Positions 52,698 to 60,997 are shown, counted from the stretch's first letter. The stretch is 64,000 nt of DNA from DATBSK01 sp964501785 (GCA_964501785.1 CAZCUD010000010.1:62001-126000); one strand, 5' to 3'. Numbers and translations are program-made. Notes: a model not told the origin generated them from the letters alone.

Positions 52698-54070
52698 GCG
52701 CGCCTGGATCGACCGCGACGGATCGCGTGCACGAGTTGCGCGACGACGCGTTGGCGAACACGTCCTTTCTCGTCGACGTCGGAGGCGGTGAAGCCGTCGT
52801 CGTCGATCCGCCGCGCGACGTCGACCGTCACCTCCGCTTGGCGGACGAGCTGGGGGTGCAGATCGTCGCGACGTTCGAGACGCACGTGCACGCGGACTAC
52901 GTGAGTGGAGCCACCGAGCTCGCCGCGCTCGGCGCCCAGGCGGTCGTGCCGGAGGGCGCGCGGCCAGCGTGGGCGCATCGGTCGATCAGTGACGACGAGG
53001 TGTACGAGGCCGGGCGGGCACGTCTGCGCGCGATGGCGACGCCTGGGCACACGCCCGAGCACATGGCGTACGTGCTCGAGGTCGACGGTGTCGCGGTCGG
53101 GGTCTTCGCGGGCGGCTCGCTGATCCAGGGTGGTGCCGCGCGCACCGATCTCCTCGGCCCGGAGCACACCGAGGAGCTGGCCCGGGCCCAGCACGCGAGT
53201 CTGCGGCGCCTGGCGCGCCTTCCGGACGCGACTGCCCTGTATGCCACCCACGGTGCAGGATCGTTCTGCCATGCGAGCTCGGTGACAGTCGAGCACCCGA
53301 CGATCGGTTCCGAACGCGCGACGAACGCGCTTCTGTCGATCGAGGACGAGGACGGGTTCGTCGCCGCGCTCACCGCCGGGTTCGGGTCCTATCCCCGCTA
53401 CTACGCGCACCTCCCGGCGCTCAACGAGGCAGGACCCACGCCGATCGCCAGCCTCCCGGAACCTGGCCGTCTCGCCGCTCGAGAGGTCGCACGCCGGCTC
53501 GACGCGGGCGATGCCTGGCTCATCGACGCACGCGACATCGCTGACTGGGCGCGCGGGCATCCCCGGGGCGCGATCTCGAACGCGCTTCGACCTGCTTTCG
53601 CGTCGTGGCTCGGATGGGTCGTGCCCTTCGGCGCTCCGGTGATCGCGCTCGTCGATCCCGACGGCGAGGAGGAGCTCGTTCGCTTGGCCCGCCGCATCGG
53701 CTACGACGACGTTGCGTTCCTCGACGGCGGCATCGACGCGTGGCGCGCGGCGGACCTCCCCATGGACGCCGTCGCCGAAGTCGACGCCGAACGAGCGCGT
53801 CAGCTGCACCACGACGGGGCGACACTGCTCGACGTCCGCCAGACCTCCGAGCTCGACGTGCTTCGGATCCCGGACGCGATCCACGTGGAGCTCGGCGACA
53901 TCATCAGTGGCGCCTTCCCCGACGGTCAGAGTCCGCACATCGTCTTCTGTGGCCACGGCGAGCGCTCGGCGACTGCGGCGAGCCTGCTGGAACGTCGCGG
54001 GCTCGAGGTCGTCAACCTCGTCGGCGGCACCAGCGCATGGGTCGAGGCGGGGCTTCCGGTCGAGCCCTGA
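52694..54070 (+). CDS. MBL-fold persulfide dioxygenase-like protein with two rhodanese domains
   Basis: 458 residues. MBL domain (1-245): ETHVHADYVSGA (His64, His66, Asp68), TPGHTPEHM (His119) and ARTDLLG (Asp152). The Asp of the GD motif, an iron ligand in ETHE1, is Gly here (VFAGGSL). Rhodanese 1 (about 265-355) lacks the Cys; rhodanese 2 (365-458) has the active loop FCGHGERS (Cys419). It should oxidise or move persulfide sulfur in the cytoplasm. GTG 52694 and the stop (TGATG) couple it to both neighbours. Confidence 0.87.
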   Translation: MSAPGSTATDRVHELRDDALANTSFLVDVGGGEAVVVDPPRDVDRHLRLADELGVQIVATFETHVHADYVSGATELAALGAQAVVPEGARPAWAHRSISDDEVYEAGRARLRAMATPGHTPEHMAYVLEVDGVAVGVFAGGSLIQGGAARTDLLGPEHTEELARAQHASLRRLARLPDATALYATHGAGSFCHASSVTVEHPTIGSERATNALLSIEDEDGFVAALTAGFGSYPRYYAHLPALNEAGPTPIASLPEPGRLAAREVARRLDAGDAWLIDARDIADWARGHPRGAISNALRPAFASWLGWVVPFGAPVIALVDPDGEEELVRLARRIGYDDVAFLDGGIDAWRAADLPMDAVAEVDAERARQLHHDGATLLDVRQTSELDVLRIPDAIHVELGDIISGAFPDGQSPHIVFCGHGERSATAASLLERRGLEVVNLVGGTSAWVEAGLPVEP

Positions 54071-55371
54071 TGCTCCGCCAGACGCCGATCGCCATGGCCG
54101 ACGATGCACCGGCGCGACCGCGCCTGGGCCTGCGCGAGAACTGGCGACAGTTCACGCTGCTCGTCGTCGTCAACGCGTTCGTCGGCGCGATGGTCGGCAT
54201 CGAGCGCACGGTGCTCCCGCTGCTCGCCGACGAGGAGTTCGGGGTCGCCTCCGCGTCGGCGGCGCTGGCGTTCCTCGTCGCGTTCGGGATCACCAAGGCC
54301 TTCGCCAACCTCGCGGCCGGACACCTCGCCGACCGGTTCGGCCGCAAACGAGTGCTCGTCGCCGGCTGGATCGCGGCGTTGCCCGTCGCGCCGATGATCA
54401 TCCTCGCCCCGTCATGGGGCTGGGTGGTCGCGGCCAACGTCTTCCTCGGCGTCAACCAGGGATTGGCATGGTCGACGACCGTCAACATGAAGATCGACCT
54501 CGCCGGGCCTCGCCGACGCGGCTTGGCGTTGGGCCTCAACGAGGCCGCGGGCTACGGCGCGGTCGCGCTTGCCGCGGCGGTGACCGGTCTGATCGCCGCC
54601 TCGTACGGCCCGACGCCGTGGCCATGGGTGATGGGCATCGGAATCTCGCTGGTGGGCCTCGTGCTGTCGATCGCGTTCGTGCGCGAGACCCACGGACACG
54701 CCCGAGAAGAGGCGCGCCTGCACCATCGAAGCGAAGGCGACGAAGCGCCCCGATTCCGAGAGACGTTCGCGACCACGACGTGGCGCGATCCGTCCCTGTC
54801 GGCAGTCAGTCAGGCCGGCCTGGTCAACAACCTCAACGACGCGCTCGTCTGGGGACTCGTCCCGCTCTACCTCGCCACGCAGGGACTGTCGGTCGGGCGC
54901 ATCGGAGCCGTGGCAGCGACGTATCCCGCCGCCTGGGGGATCGCGCAGCTCGGGACCGGCGCATGGTCCGATCGCGTCGGACGCAAACCACTGATCGTCG
55001 CCGGACTCGCGCTCCAAGCCGTCGGCATCGCCGGCCTTGCCGCAGCCGACGGATTCGTCGGCTGGCTGATCTGCGCACTCGTGATGGGACTCGGCACCGC
55101 GATGGTGTATCCGACGTTGATCGCGGCGATCGGCGACCGCGCGCACCCAGCATGGCGCGCATCGGCGGTGGGCGTGTACCGCCTCTGGCGCGACCTCGGC
55201 TACGCGGTGGGTGGACTCGTCGTCGGCATTGTCGCCGACGCAGTCGATGACCGTTTCGCGATCGTCACCGTGGCCGCGCTCACCGCGCTGTCCGCGTTCG
55301 TCGTGCTACTTCGGATGCGAGAGACGCTGGCGCCACGATCGGCGAGCGCCGAGGACGCGCCGGTCGACTGA
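54070..55371 (+). CDS. MFS transporter, last gene of the ArsR-rhodanese operon
   Basis: 433 residues, about 12 helices in two halves, each with a motif A (HLADRFGRKRVLVAG; WSDRVGRKPLIVAG). The central loop is hydrophilic and His-rich (HGHAREEARLHHRS), a possible metal contact. ATG 54070 overlaps the upstream stop (TGATG). In this operon it probably exports the product or a toxic sulfur or metal(loid) compound; direction and cargo are inference. Confidence 0.88.
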   Translation: MLRQTPIAMADDAPARPRLGLRENWRQFTLLVVVNAFVGAMVGIERTVLPLLADEEFGVASASAALAFLVAFGITKAFANLAAGHLADRFGRKRVLVAGWIAALPVAPMIILAPSWGWVVAANVFLGVNQGLAWSTTVNMKIDLAGPRRRGLALGLNEAAGYGAVALAAAVTGLIAASYGPTPWPWVMGIGISLVGLVLSIAFVRETHGHAREEARLHHRSEGDEAPRFRETFATTTWRDPSLSAVSQAGLVNNLNDALVWGLVPLYLATQGLSVGRIGAVAATYPAAWGIAQLGTGAWSDRVGRKPLIVAGLALQAVGIAGLAAADGFVGWLICALVMGLGTAMVYPTLIAAIGDRAHPAWRASAVGVYRLWRDLGYAVGGLVVGIVADAVDDRFAIVTVAALTALSAFVVLLRMRETLAPRSASAEDAPVD

Positions 55372-55377
55372 GCGAGC

Positions 55378-55746
55378 TCAGCAGGCGTCGCCCGCGGCGT
55401 CGCACACGCAGAACTCGTTGCCCTCGGGATCCTGCATGAGGATCCAGTTGCTGCCGTGCTCCGCAAGCGCGTCCGCACGCACGCGCTGCGCACCGAGTCC
55501 GGCCAGGCGCGAGGCCTCGGCCTCGATGTCCGGGGTGTGGATGTCGAGATGCATCCGCAGCTTCGTCGCCTTCGCCTCGGGCACCCGCTGCAACAGCAGC
55601 TGAGGACCCGACTCGCCTCCTGCGGGGAGGAGGAGGCGATAGCTGCCGGCCGCACCGACGTCCACGTAGCCCAACGCCGGCGCCCAGAACTGGGCCAACC
55701 GATCAGGATCCGCGCAGTCGAGCACCAGACCGATCTTCGCCGTCAC
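55378..55746 (-). CDS. VOC/glyoxalase-like protein
   Basis: 122 residues, two beta-alpha-beta-beta-beta units of a vicinal oxygen chelate protein: LVLDCADPDRLAQFWAPALGY, KLRMHLDIHTPDIEA (His-containing strand) and NWILMQDPEGNEFCVCDA (Glu). Typical of small dioxygenase, glyoxalase or antibiotic-binding relatives. Convergent with the MFS gene (6 bp). The start ATG 55746. No specific substrate can be named. Confidence 0.85.
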   Translation of the reverse strand: MTAKIGLVLDCADPDRLAQFWAPALGYVDVGAAGSYRLLLPAGGESGPQLLLQRVPEAKATKLRMHLDIHTPDIEAEASRLAGLGAQRVRADALAEHGSNWILMQDPEGNEFCVCDAAGDAC

Positions 55747-55808
55747 GCCGCCATCGTCCCACGCGGGAAGCGGCTACCGACGCGGACGCGCACGCCAAAA
55801 ATACAGTA

Positions 55809-55837
55809 TTGACCGTTACGGTAATAACCGTCACAAT
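55809..55837 (+). promoter_or_regulatory. MerR-type promoter with overlapping dyad
   Basis: TTGACC (55809-55814) and CACAAT (55832-55837) are 17 nt apart. Between and across them, TGACCGTTA (55810-55818) and TAACCGTCA (55825-55833) form a dyad (8 of 9 paired). The spacing puts transcription near GTG 55844, suggesting leaderless, autoregulated merR expression. Confidence 0.6.
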
Positions 55838-55843
55838 AGGGCC

Positions 55844-56605
55844 GTGGTCATGGAGGCGAACACCGCCCACGCCGACGGCGAGGCCGTCGAGGTGCTGACC
55901 GTCGACGAGCTGGCAGCCCGGGTCGGCCTCCCGGTGCGCACGATCCGCGAGTACCAGACGATGGGCCTGCTCCCGCCGCCCGCACGGCGAGGACGGGTCG
56001 GCATCTACGGGCCCGGTCACGTCGCTCGCCTCGAGCTGATCGGTCGACTCCAAGCGCGCGGCTACTCCCTCGCGGGCATCCGCGATCTCCTCCACGCGTG
56101 GCGCGAGGGCGCCGACCTCAGCGAGGTTCTCGGCCTGCGCGCCGACGAGCTTGTGCACGTCGAGGAACCCGGGGCACCTGTGACGGCCGGCCAGCTCGCC
56201 CGCGCGCTCCCGGGGCTCATCCCTGAGCACCGCGACGAGCTCCTCGCCACGGGCGTCGTCGAAGTGGGGAGCGGCGACACCTACTGCGTGCCGAGCCCGT
56301 CACTGCTCCAGCTCGGCGCCGACGCGCTGCACCTCGGCTACGCCCCCGAAGCCGTGCTGGGCCTCTTGCGTGCGCTGCGCCGAGCTGCCGACACCGTCGC
56401 CGATGCCGCGCTCGAAGCGATCGGCGAATTCCCTCCGCAGGCCGATGCCGGCGAGCTCCTCGCCTTCGCTACGCGTGCACGAGGGTTGCTCGCGCACGGC
56501 ACCGGCCGACTCGCGATCCACACCCTCGGTGCCCGGCTCGGCATCACCGACGAAGAGCAGGTCACCGACGGACTCCGTCGGCTCCTGGAAGGAAGCCACC
56601 CATGA
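55844..56605 (+). CDS. MerR-family transcriptional regulator
   Basis: 253 residues (GTG 55844; ATG 55850 possible). HTH: TVDELAARVGLPVRTIREYQTMGLLPPPARRGRVGIYGPGHVARLELI with the wing and ARGYSLAGIRDLLHA. The C-terminal effector domain (110-253) is helical, without the Cys pair of metal-sensing MerR proteins. Its stop overlaps the start of a methyltransferase gene (ATGA), so it likely controls both, from the dyad upstream. Confidence 0.88.
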   Translation: MVMEANTAHADGEAVEVLTVDELAARVGLPVRTIREYQTMGLLPPPARRGRVGIYGPGHVARLELIGRLQARGYSLAGIRDLLHAWREGADLSEVLGLRADELVHVEEPGAPVTAGQLARALPGLIPEHRDELLATGVVEVGSGDTYCVPSPSLLQLGADALHLGYAPEAVLGLLRALRRAADTVADAALEAIGEFPPQADAGELLAFATRARGLLAHGTGRLAIHTLGARLGITDEEQVTDGLRRLLEGSHP

Positions 56606-57501
56606 CCGACGTGGTCCGCGAACCCGGCTCGGTCGTGCACGGTGACGAGCTGTGCATCCGCGATCCCGCCGGCGCCGACCGCGCCGCCATCCCGACCACC
56701 GATGCCGACCACTCGCCACCCGAGGATCCCGACGGCGCCGACCGCATGCTCGCCCCCGTCGGCGACACTCTCCTCGCGGCCGCGGCGCTCGAGACCGGCG
56801 AGCACGTCCTCGACATCGGATGCGGCGCCGGCGCCACCGCACTGCTCGCCGCCGAGGCAGTCGGATCGCACGGAAGCGTGCACGCGGTCGACGTCACCCC
56901 CGAGATGCTCGACATCGCGCGTGCACGCGCCTCATCGGCGGGTCTCGACGGTGTCACCTTCGTCGAAGCCGATGCTCAGACCGACGAGCTACCCGGCCCG
57001 GCCGACGTCGCCATCAGCCGCTTCGGCACCATGTTCTTCGACGACCCGGTCGCCGCCTTCACCAACCTCCGACGCGCGCTCGCGCCGGGCGGCCGCCTCT
57101 GCATCGCGACCTGGCAGCCACTCGAGACCAACGCGTGGCTCGTCATCCCCGGCGCCGCCCTGCTCCACTGGATCGAGCTCCCCGCGACCGACGGCCCAGG
57201 ACCAGGCATGTTCTCCCAGTCCGACCCCACTGTCGTCGAGAGCACGCTCAGCGACGCCGGGTACCGCGACATCACTGTGCAACCGGTGAAGCTCGCGCTC
57301 ACCCTCGGCCACGACCCCGACGCCGCGCTCGCACGACTCCTCGACACCGGCGTCGGCCGCGCCGCCATCGCGGCGGTCCCCGACGGGGCACGCCCCGAAG
57401 CCCTCGATGCCGTGCGCGCGGCGCTCGCCGACCACAGCGGGCCAGGGGGAGTCCAGGTCGGAGCGGCGATCCTTCTCTCCACCGCCACTCGCGAGTCCTG
57501 A
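56602..57501 (+). CDS. Class I SAM-dependent methyltransferase
   Basis: 299 residues. Motif I VLDIGCGAGATALLAAEAVG (about 70-89), acidic VDVTPEMLD, FVEADAQ and post-motif LRRALAPGGRLCIATW. The N-terminus has a 50-residue acidic extension, the C-terminal 100 residues form a substrate cap. Ubiquinone/UbiE-like fold; acceptor unknown. ATG 56602 overlaps merR. A second methyltransferase in the same element besides the ArsM-like one. Confidence 0.86.
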   Translation: MTDVVREPGSVVHGDELCIRDPAGADRAAIPTTDADHSPPEDPDGADRMLAPVGDTLLAAAALETGEHVLDIGCGAGATALLAAEAVGSHGSVHAVDVTPEMLDIARARASSAGLDGVTFVEADAQTDELPGPADVAISRFGTMFFDDPVAAFTNLRRALAPGGRLCIATWQPLETNAWLVIPGAALLHWIELPATDGPGPGMFSQSDPTVVESTLSDAGYRDITVQPVKLALTLGHDPDAALARLLDTGVGRAAIAAVPDGARPEALDAVRAALADHSGPGGVQVGAAILLSTATRES

Positions 57502-57608
57502 GCCGAGCCCGGTGCCTTGAGTCGGCGCCCCCACGTTGGCGCATCGGCCCCACTTGCCGGTCCAGCCCCTCGAGCACTCGGCGAGCCATGTCCTAGAGTG
57601 CGCTTACT

Positions 57609-57623
57609 ACTACGATACGTAGT
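57609..57623. promoter_or_regulatory. Palindrome before the NlpC/P60 gene
   Basis: ACTACG-ATA-CGTAGT, a perfect 6-3-6 inverted repeat 22 nt before ATG 57645, overlapping a TACGAT -10-like hexamer. Possible operator. Confidence 0.45.
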
Positions 57624-57644
57624 CGTCCCCCCTGAGGAGCACCG

Positions 57645-58688
57645 ATGGCGCTTCGTGGCCTCACACGTCCTCTTGTCGCTGGCGCGCTCGTGCTCGGCGC
57701 GGCCGTGAGCGGCGCATCGTCATCCATCGGCGGCGTCGCAGTGGCCGCGCCGATCGACGACCTCCGAGCACAGGCCCAAGCGCTCGAAGCGAAGATCGCG
57801 TCGAACGGAACGGAGATCGCGGCACTCGGGGAGCAGCTCAACGCCGCGCAGCTCCAGCTCGACGAAGCGCAATCGAAGGTCGACGACGCCGAGGTGAGGA
57901 TCGAGCAGACGAGACGAGAAGTCGTCCGTCTGGAGGACCTCGTCGATCGCCGCGCCGTCTCGATCTATCAGTCGGCCGGACTCGCCAACCCCCTCGTGAT
58001 CTTCGAGGTCGAGAACGCGACGGAAGCAAGCACGCGGCTCAAGTACGGCGAGATCGCGACTCGTCGCGACAACCAGCTGCTGCGCGACCTCGCCGCGGCA
58101 CGCAAGGACCTCGACGTGCAGCGAGCCGAAGCGACGACCGAGCAGCGTCATGCGGCCGCTGAGCGCGACCGACTCACCCAAGCGAAGGCAGACGCCGACG
58201 CTGCAGCCGCGGAGCAGCGAGCGCTCCTCGATCAGGTCGAGGGACGCCTCGGCGAGCTCGTTCGCGAGGAACAGCAACGGCGTGCCGCGACCACGACGCC
58301 GGCCGCCGGCAAGAGCACCTGGTCGGGTCCAGTGCCGAACCCGAGCGGTGGCGCAGCTGCAGCGGTCGCGTTCGCACAAGCGCAGCTCGGCAAGCCGTAC
58401 GAGTACGCCGCCTCCGGTCCCGACACGTATGACTGCTCGGGGCTCACGATGCGCGCCTGGCAGGCCGGTGGTCTGTCCTTGCCGCACTACTCGGGTGCCC
58501 AGGCCGCGATGTTCCCGAGAGTCCCGCTCGACCAGCTTGCACCCGGCGATCTGATCACGACGAGCAGCTGGCCGGCTCACATCGGGATCTGGGTCGGCGG
58601 GGGCTTCATCCACGCCACGCACACGGGCGATGTCATCCGCTACGTGAGCGGCAGCGCCTCCGTCGTCGACGCCGTGCGGCCGGGGTGA
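57645..58688 (+). CDS. Secreted NlpC/P60 peptidoglycan endopeptidase with coiled coil
   Basis: 347 residues. Signal peptide 1-35, long coiled coil (about 38-212, DUF3450/RipA-like), linker, and NlpC/P60 domain (238-347) with catalytic YDCSGLTMRAW (Cys264) and the His residues of WPAHIGIWVGGGFIHATH (His312, His324). Cuts peptide stems of peptidoglycan, usually D-Glu-meso-DAP bonds. GAGGAG precedes ATG 57645. In an accessory element it may serve cell-wall passage or remodelling. Confidence 0.92.
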   Translation: MALRGLTRPLVAGALVLGAAVSGASSSIGGVAVAAPIDDLRAQAQALEAKIASNGTEIAALGEQLNAAQLQLDEAQSKVDDAEVRIEQTRREVVRLEDLVDRRAVSIYQSAGLANPLVIFEVENATEASTRLKYGEIATRRDNQLLRDLAAARKDLDVQRAEATTEQRHAAAERDRLTQAKADADAAAAEQRALLDQVEGRLGELVREEQQRRAATTTPAAGKSTWSGPVPNPSGGAAAAVAFAQAQLGKPYEYAASGPDTYDCSGLTMRAWQAGGLSLPHYSGAQAAMFPRVPLDQLAPGDLITTSSWPAHIGIWVGGGFIHATHTGDVIRYVSGSASVVDAVRPG

Positions 58689-58780
58689 CTCCTACGACGG
58701 ATCGCGTGTGTCGCTGGTCGACCGTCGACCCGCGCGATGGGTGAGGCAGCTGGAGTGGGTCGTGGTGCACGGGTTCGCAG

Positions 58781-59347
58781 TCACGTGACGTCACGAATGG
58801 CACCCAGTACGAGCGATACGAGGCGGTCAGCGGCTCGCTGCGTCCTGACGTGCGCTGCGCCATCGAGAGCGTGGACGCAGAAGTTCGCGAGCTCCTTCGG
58901 AGACACGTCGGTACGGATGCCGGCTGTCGTGGCGGAGTCGGCGATCATCGCGGCGACGAATCCGAGCAACCTGCGTCGTGCGTGGGCGACGTGGGCACCG
59001 CTGTGGAGCTCTGCAGCCAGCTCCGTTCCGTGGTGGGCACGGCGGATGCGCGCGTAGGCGGTCAGCACCGCCTCGACCTGCAACGTGGGATCGGTGGTGT
59101 CGCGGATCTCCTCGAGCATCGCCAAGTGGTGTGAGATCTGACGCTCGTGCCATGCGATGAGGATCTCGTATGCCGTCTTCTGCTTGAAAAAAAAAGTAGC
59201 CCGGCCGATGCCGGTCTCGTCGGCGATGCGGGACATCGTCGCGGCGCCCCGGCCGTATTCGGCAACGAGCGCAGCGGTTGCGACGAGAGTGGCGTCTCGG
59301 ACGGCGCGTCGGTGCTCGTCGATCGTCTCCGTCCAGAGCCGCGGCAT
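58781..59347 (-). CDS. TetR-family regulator (sequence corrupted by adapter)
   Basis: 188 residues. HTH N-terminus VAEYGRGAATMSRIADETGIGRAT then FFFKQKTAYEI (52-62), where the family has an LYKYFPDVEAI-like recognition helix; this stretch is encoded by Illumina adapter sequence. The rest (LIAWHERQISHHLAMLEEI... to the C-terminal HALDGAAHV) is a normal ligand domain. The replacement keeps the frame and length, so the real gene is likely intact. Divergent from two membrane proteins with an operator-like palindrome between. Confidence 0.8.
   Translation of the reverse strand: MPRLWTETIDEHRRAVRDATLVATAALVAEYGRGAATMSRIADETGIGRATFFFKQKTAYEILIAWHERQISHHLAMLEEIRDTTDPTLQVEAVLTAYARIRRAHHGTELAAELHSGAHVAHARRRLLGFVAAMIADSATTAGIRTDVSPKELANFCVHALDGAAHVRTQRAADRLVSLVLGAIRDVT
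59163..59195 (+). other. Illumina P7 adapter sequence plus poly-A (assembly artefact)
   Basis: From 59163 the plus strand reads ATCTCGTATGCCGTCTTCTG, continuing CTTG to 59186, the end of the TruSeq P7 adapter, followed by nine A. The minus strand is the 24-nt P7 flow-cell oligo (CAAGCAGAAGACGGCATACG...). In a GC-rich genome such a stretch is not biological. Confidence 0.95.
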
Positions 59348-59372
59348 GCCGTCAGCGTACGGATCGTCGTGA

Positions 59373-59415
59373 TACGAGACAAGCGTCTTGACATAGACAG
59401 ACTGTCTCGTAAAAA
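59373..59415 (+). promoter_or_regulatory. Promoter with TetR operator for the 59.45-kb genes
   Basis: TTGACA (59388-59393), 16-nt spacer, TAAAAA (59410-59415). Within the spacer AGACAG-A-CTGTCT (59395-59407) is a perfect 13-bp palindrome, and TACGAGACA (59373-59381) pairs with TGTCTCGTA (59403-59411). The divergent TetR protein is the obvious ligand. Confidence 0.7.
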
Positions 59416-59450
59416 TGCCGGCACGCCGTTCGGGTTCGAGAGGACATGCG

Positions 59451-59600
59451 ATGGCACGAGAAGCGCAGGCCGCCACGCCACCGAGAGGTGCGATGCCCCG
59501 CTGGGTGAAGGTGCTCGGAGTCGTCGCGCTCGTCGTGATCGTCATCGTCGTCGTGATGCTGCTCGTCGGCGGCGATCACGGGCCCGGACGGCACACGTGA
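59451..59600 (+). CDS. Small single-pass membrane protein
   Basis: 49 residues with one hydrophobic helix (VKVLGVVALVVIVIVVVMLLVGG) and short basic N-terminus. ATG 59451; the stop overlaps GTG of the next gene (GTGA). Too small for family assignment. It is the first gene behind the TetR-controlled promoter, so it and the next gene are likely regulated together. Confidence 0.65.
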   Translation: MAREAQAATPPRGAMPRWVKVLGVVALVVIVIVVVMLLVGGDHGPGRHT

Positions 59601-60112
59601 CGATGAGCCCCGGTGTTCGGAAGGCGGCCCTCTGCGTGCACGTGATGACGAGCGTCGGGTGGATGGGCGCAGTGGGGGTCTTCTTGTCCTTGGCGATTGC
59701 AGGACTGGGGAGCGACGATCACGCGACGGTTCGGAGCTCGTACGTAGCGATGGACACGGCGACGAGGTACGTCATCGTCCCCCTCGCGATCGCCGCTGTG
59801 GTGACCGGAGTCGTGCAATCCCTCGGGACGACCTGGGGGTTGGTCCGCCACTATTGGGTGGTCCTGAAGCTCGTCATCAGCGTCCTCGCGGCGGTCGTGT
59901 TGTTGCTCCAGGTCTCGACGATCAGCCGGCTCGCGGATTCGGCCCGCGGGCGACTCGGTGCGGAGCAGCTACAGGGCGACCGGGCATCGATGGTGCTGCA
60001 CGCGGGGGTCGGCCTCGTCGTGCTCACGGTGCCGATGGCACTGTCGATCTTCAAGCCCCGAGGAGTGACGCCGCTCGGGCGCAAGAAGGAGCCGGTCGCA
60101 GCAGCGGTCTGA
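59597..60112 (+). CDS. Integral membrane protein, DUF2269-like
   Basis: 171 residues, four hydrophobic helices: VHVMTSVGWMGAVGVFLSLA, YVIVPLAIAAVVTGVVQSL, WVVLKLVISVLAAVVLLLQV and a C-terminal HAGVGLVVLTVPMALSIF. Pattern of a conserved family of unknown function, often beside TetR or transport genes. GTG 59597 (GTGA overlap) or ATG 59603. Conserved His and Trp in the helices might bind heme or metal, but that is conjecture. Confidence 0.78.
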   Translation: MTMSPGVRKAALCVHVMTSVGWMGAVGVFLSLAIAGLGSDDHATVRSSYVAMDTATRYVIVPLAIAAVVTGVVQSLGTTWGLVRHYWVVLKLVISVLAAVVLLLQVSTISRLADSARGRLGAEQLQGDRASMVLHAGVGLVVLTVPMALSIFKPRGVTPLGRKKEPVAAAV

Positions 60113-60163
60113 GCGTCGCGCGGGCCTGACCTGCAGTTCTGACGTGCCCAGTCGGCGCCGGTC

Positions 60164-60997
60164 TCAGCTTCTCGTCCAGCGTCTGGGGTCTGCGTCGTAC
60201 TTCTCGACGCAGATCTGTGAGCAGAAGTAGAGCGTGCGGCCCGCGTCGTCTCGCGTTGCAGAGGCCCGGTCCTTGATGATCTCCATCCCACAGACCGGGT
60301 CGATCGCCGTGGCGAACGCGGAGGGGCGATCGCGCAGCTCGCCATCGGCAAGCCAGAGGAGACGGTCCGCCGCATCGGTGATGCGGTGATCGTGCGTGAC
60401 GACGATCGCAGTCTTCGCGGTCTGTTCGACGATGTTCTGCAGGAGGTGCAGGACCTGGTAGCCGGATGCGGCGTCCAGGTTCGCGGTCGGCTCGTCCGCC
60501 AGGATCAGCTCCGGATCGTTCATGAGCGCGCGGGCGATGGCGACCCGCTGCTTCTCTCCTCCGGAGAGCTGGTCGGGTCGGTGATGCGCCCGCGAGCTGA
60601 GCGCGAACTGCTCGAGGAGCTCGTGTGCGCGGCGCCGCCGATCGTGGCGGTCGATGCCGGCAAGTGTCGCGGGGGCGGCAACGTTGTCGAGCGCGTCGAG
60701 CGCCCCGAGGAGGTTGAAGCTCTGGAAGATGAAGCCGATGTGGTGGAGCCGGAGCTGGGCGAGCTGCGTGCGAGTGTGGTTCGCGAGGTTGCGGCCGGAG
60801 ACGCTGATCGTCCCGCTGGTCGGCGTGAGCAATGCCCCGATGAGCTGGAGGAGGGTGGTCTTCCCGGATCCCGAGGGACCCATGATGATTACCAGCTCGC
60901 CGCGAGCGACCTCGAGGTTGACCGCATCGACCGCGGTGACGGTCGACCCGCCAGCGTGAAACTCCTTGGTCACGTCGACGAGACCGAGGACGCTCAC
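60164..60997 (-). CDS. ABC transporter ATPase (MacB/LolD type) fused to a YHS domain
   Basis: 277 residues. ATPase 1-225: Walker A GPSGSGKTT (40-48), Q-loop FQSFN, signature LSGGEKQ (144-150), Walker B LILADEP (164-170), H-loop His202. The C-terminal YHS domain (232-277) has DPVCGMEI and YFCSQICVEKY (Cys236, Cys259, Cys263), a metal-binding motif found in copper and other heavy-metal proteins. GTG 60997 overlaps the stop of the permease gene upstream, so the pair form one transporter. The fusion is unusual. Confidence 0.88.
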   Translation of the reverse strand: MSVLGLVDVTKEFHAGGSTVTAVDAVNLEVARGELVIIMGPSGSGKTTLLQLIGALLTPTSGTISVSGRNLANHTRTQLAQLRLHHIGFIFQSFNLLGALDALDNVAAPATLAGIDRHDRRRRAHELLEQFALSSRAHHRPDQLSGGEKQRVAIARALMNDPELILADEPTANLDAASGYQVLHLLQNIVEQTAKTAIVVTHDHRITDAADRLLWLADGELRDRPSAFATAIDPVCGMEIIKDRASATRDDAGRTLYFCSQICVEKYDADPRRWTRS

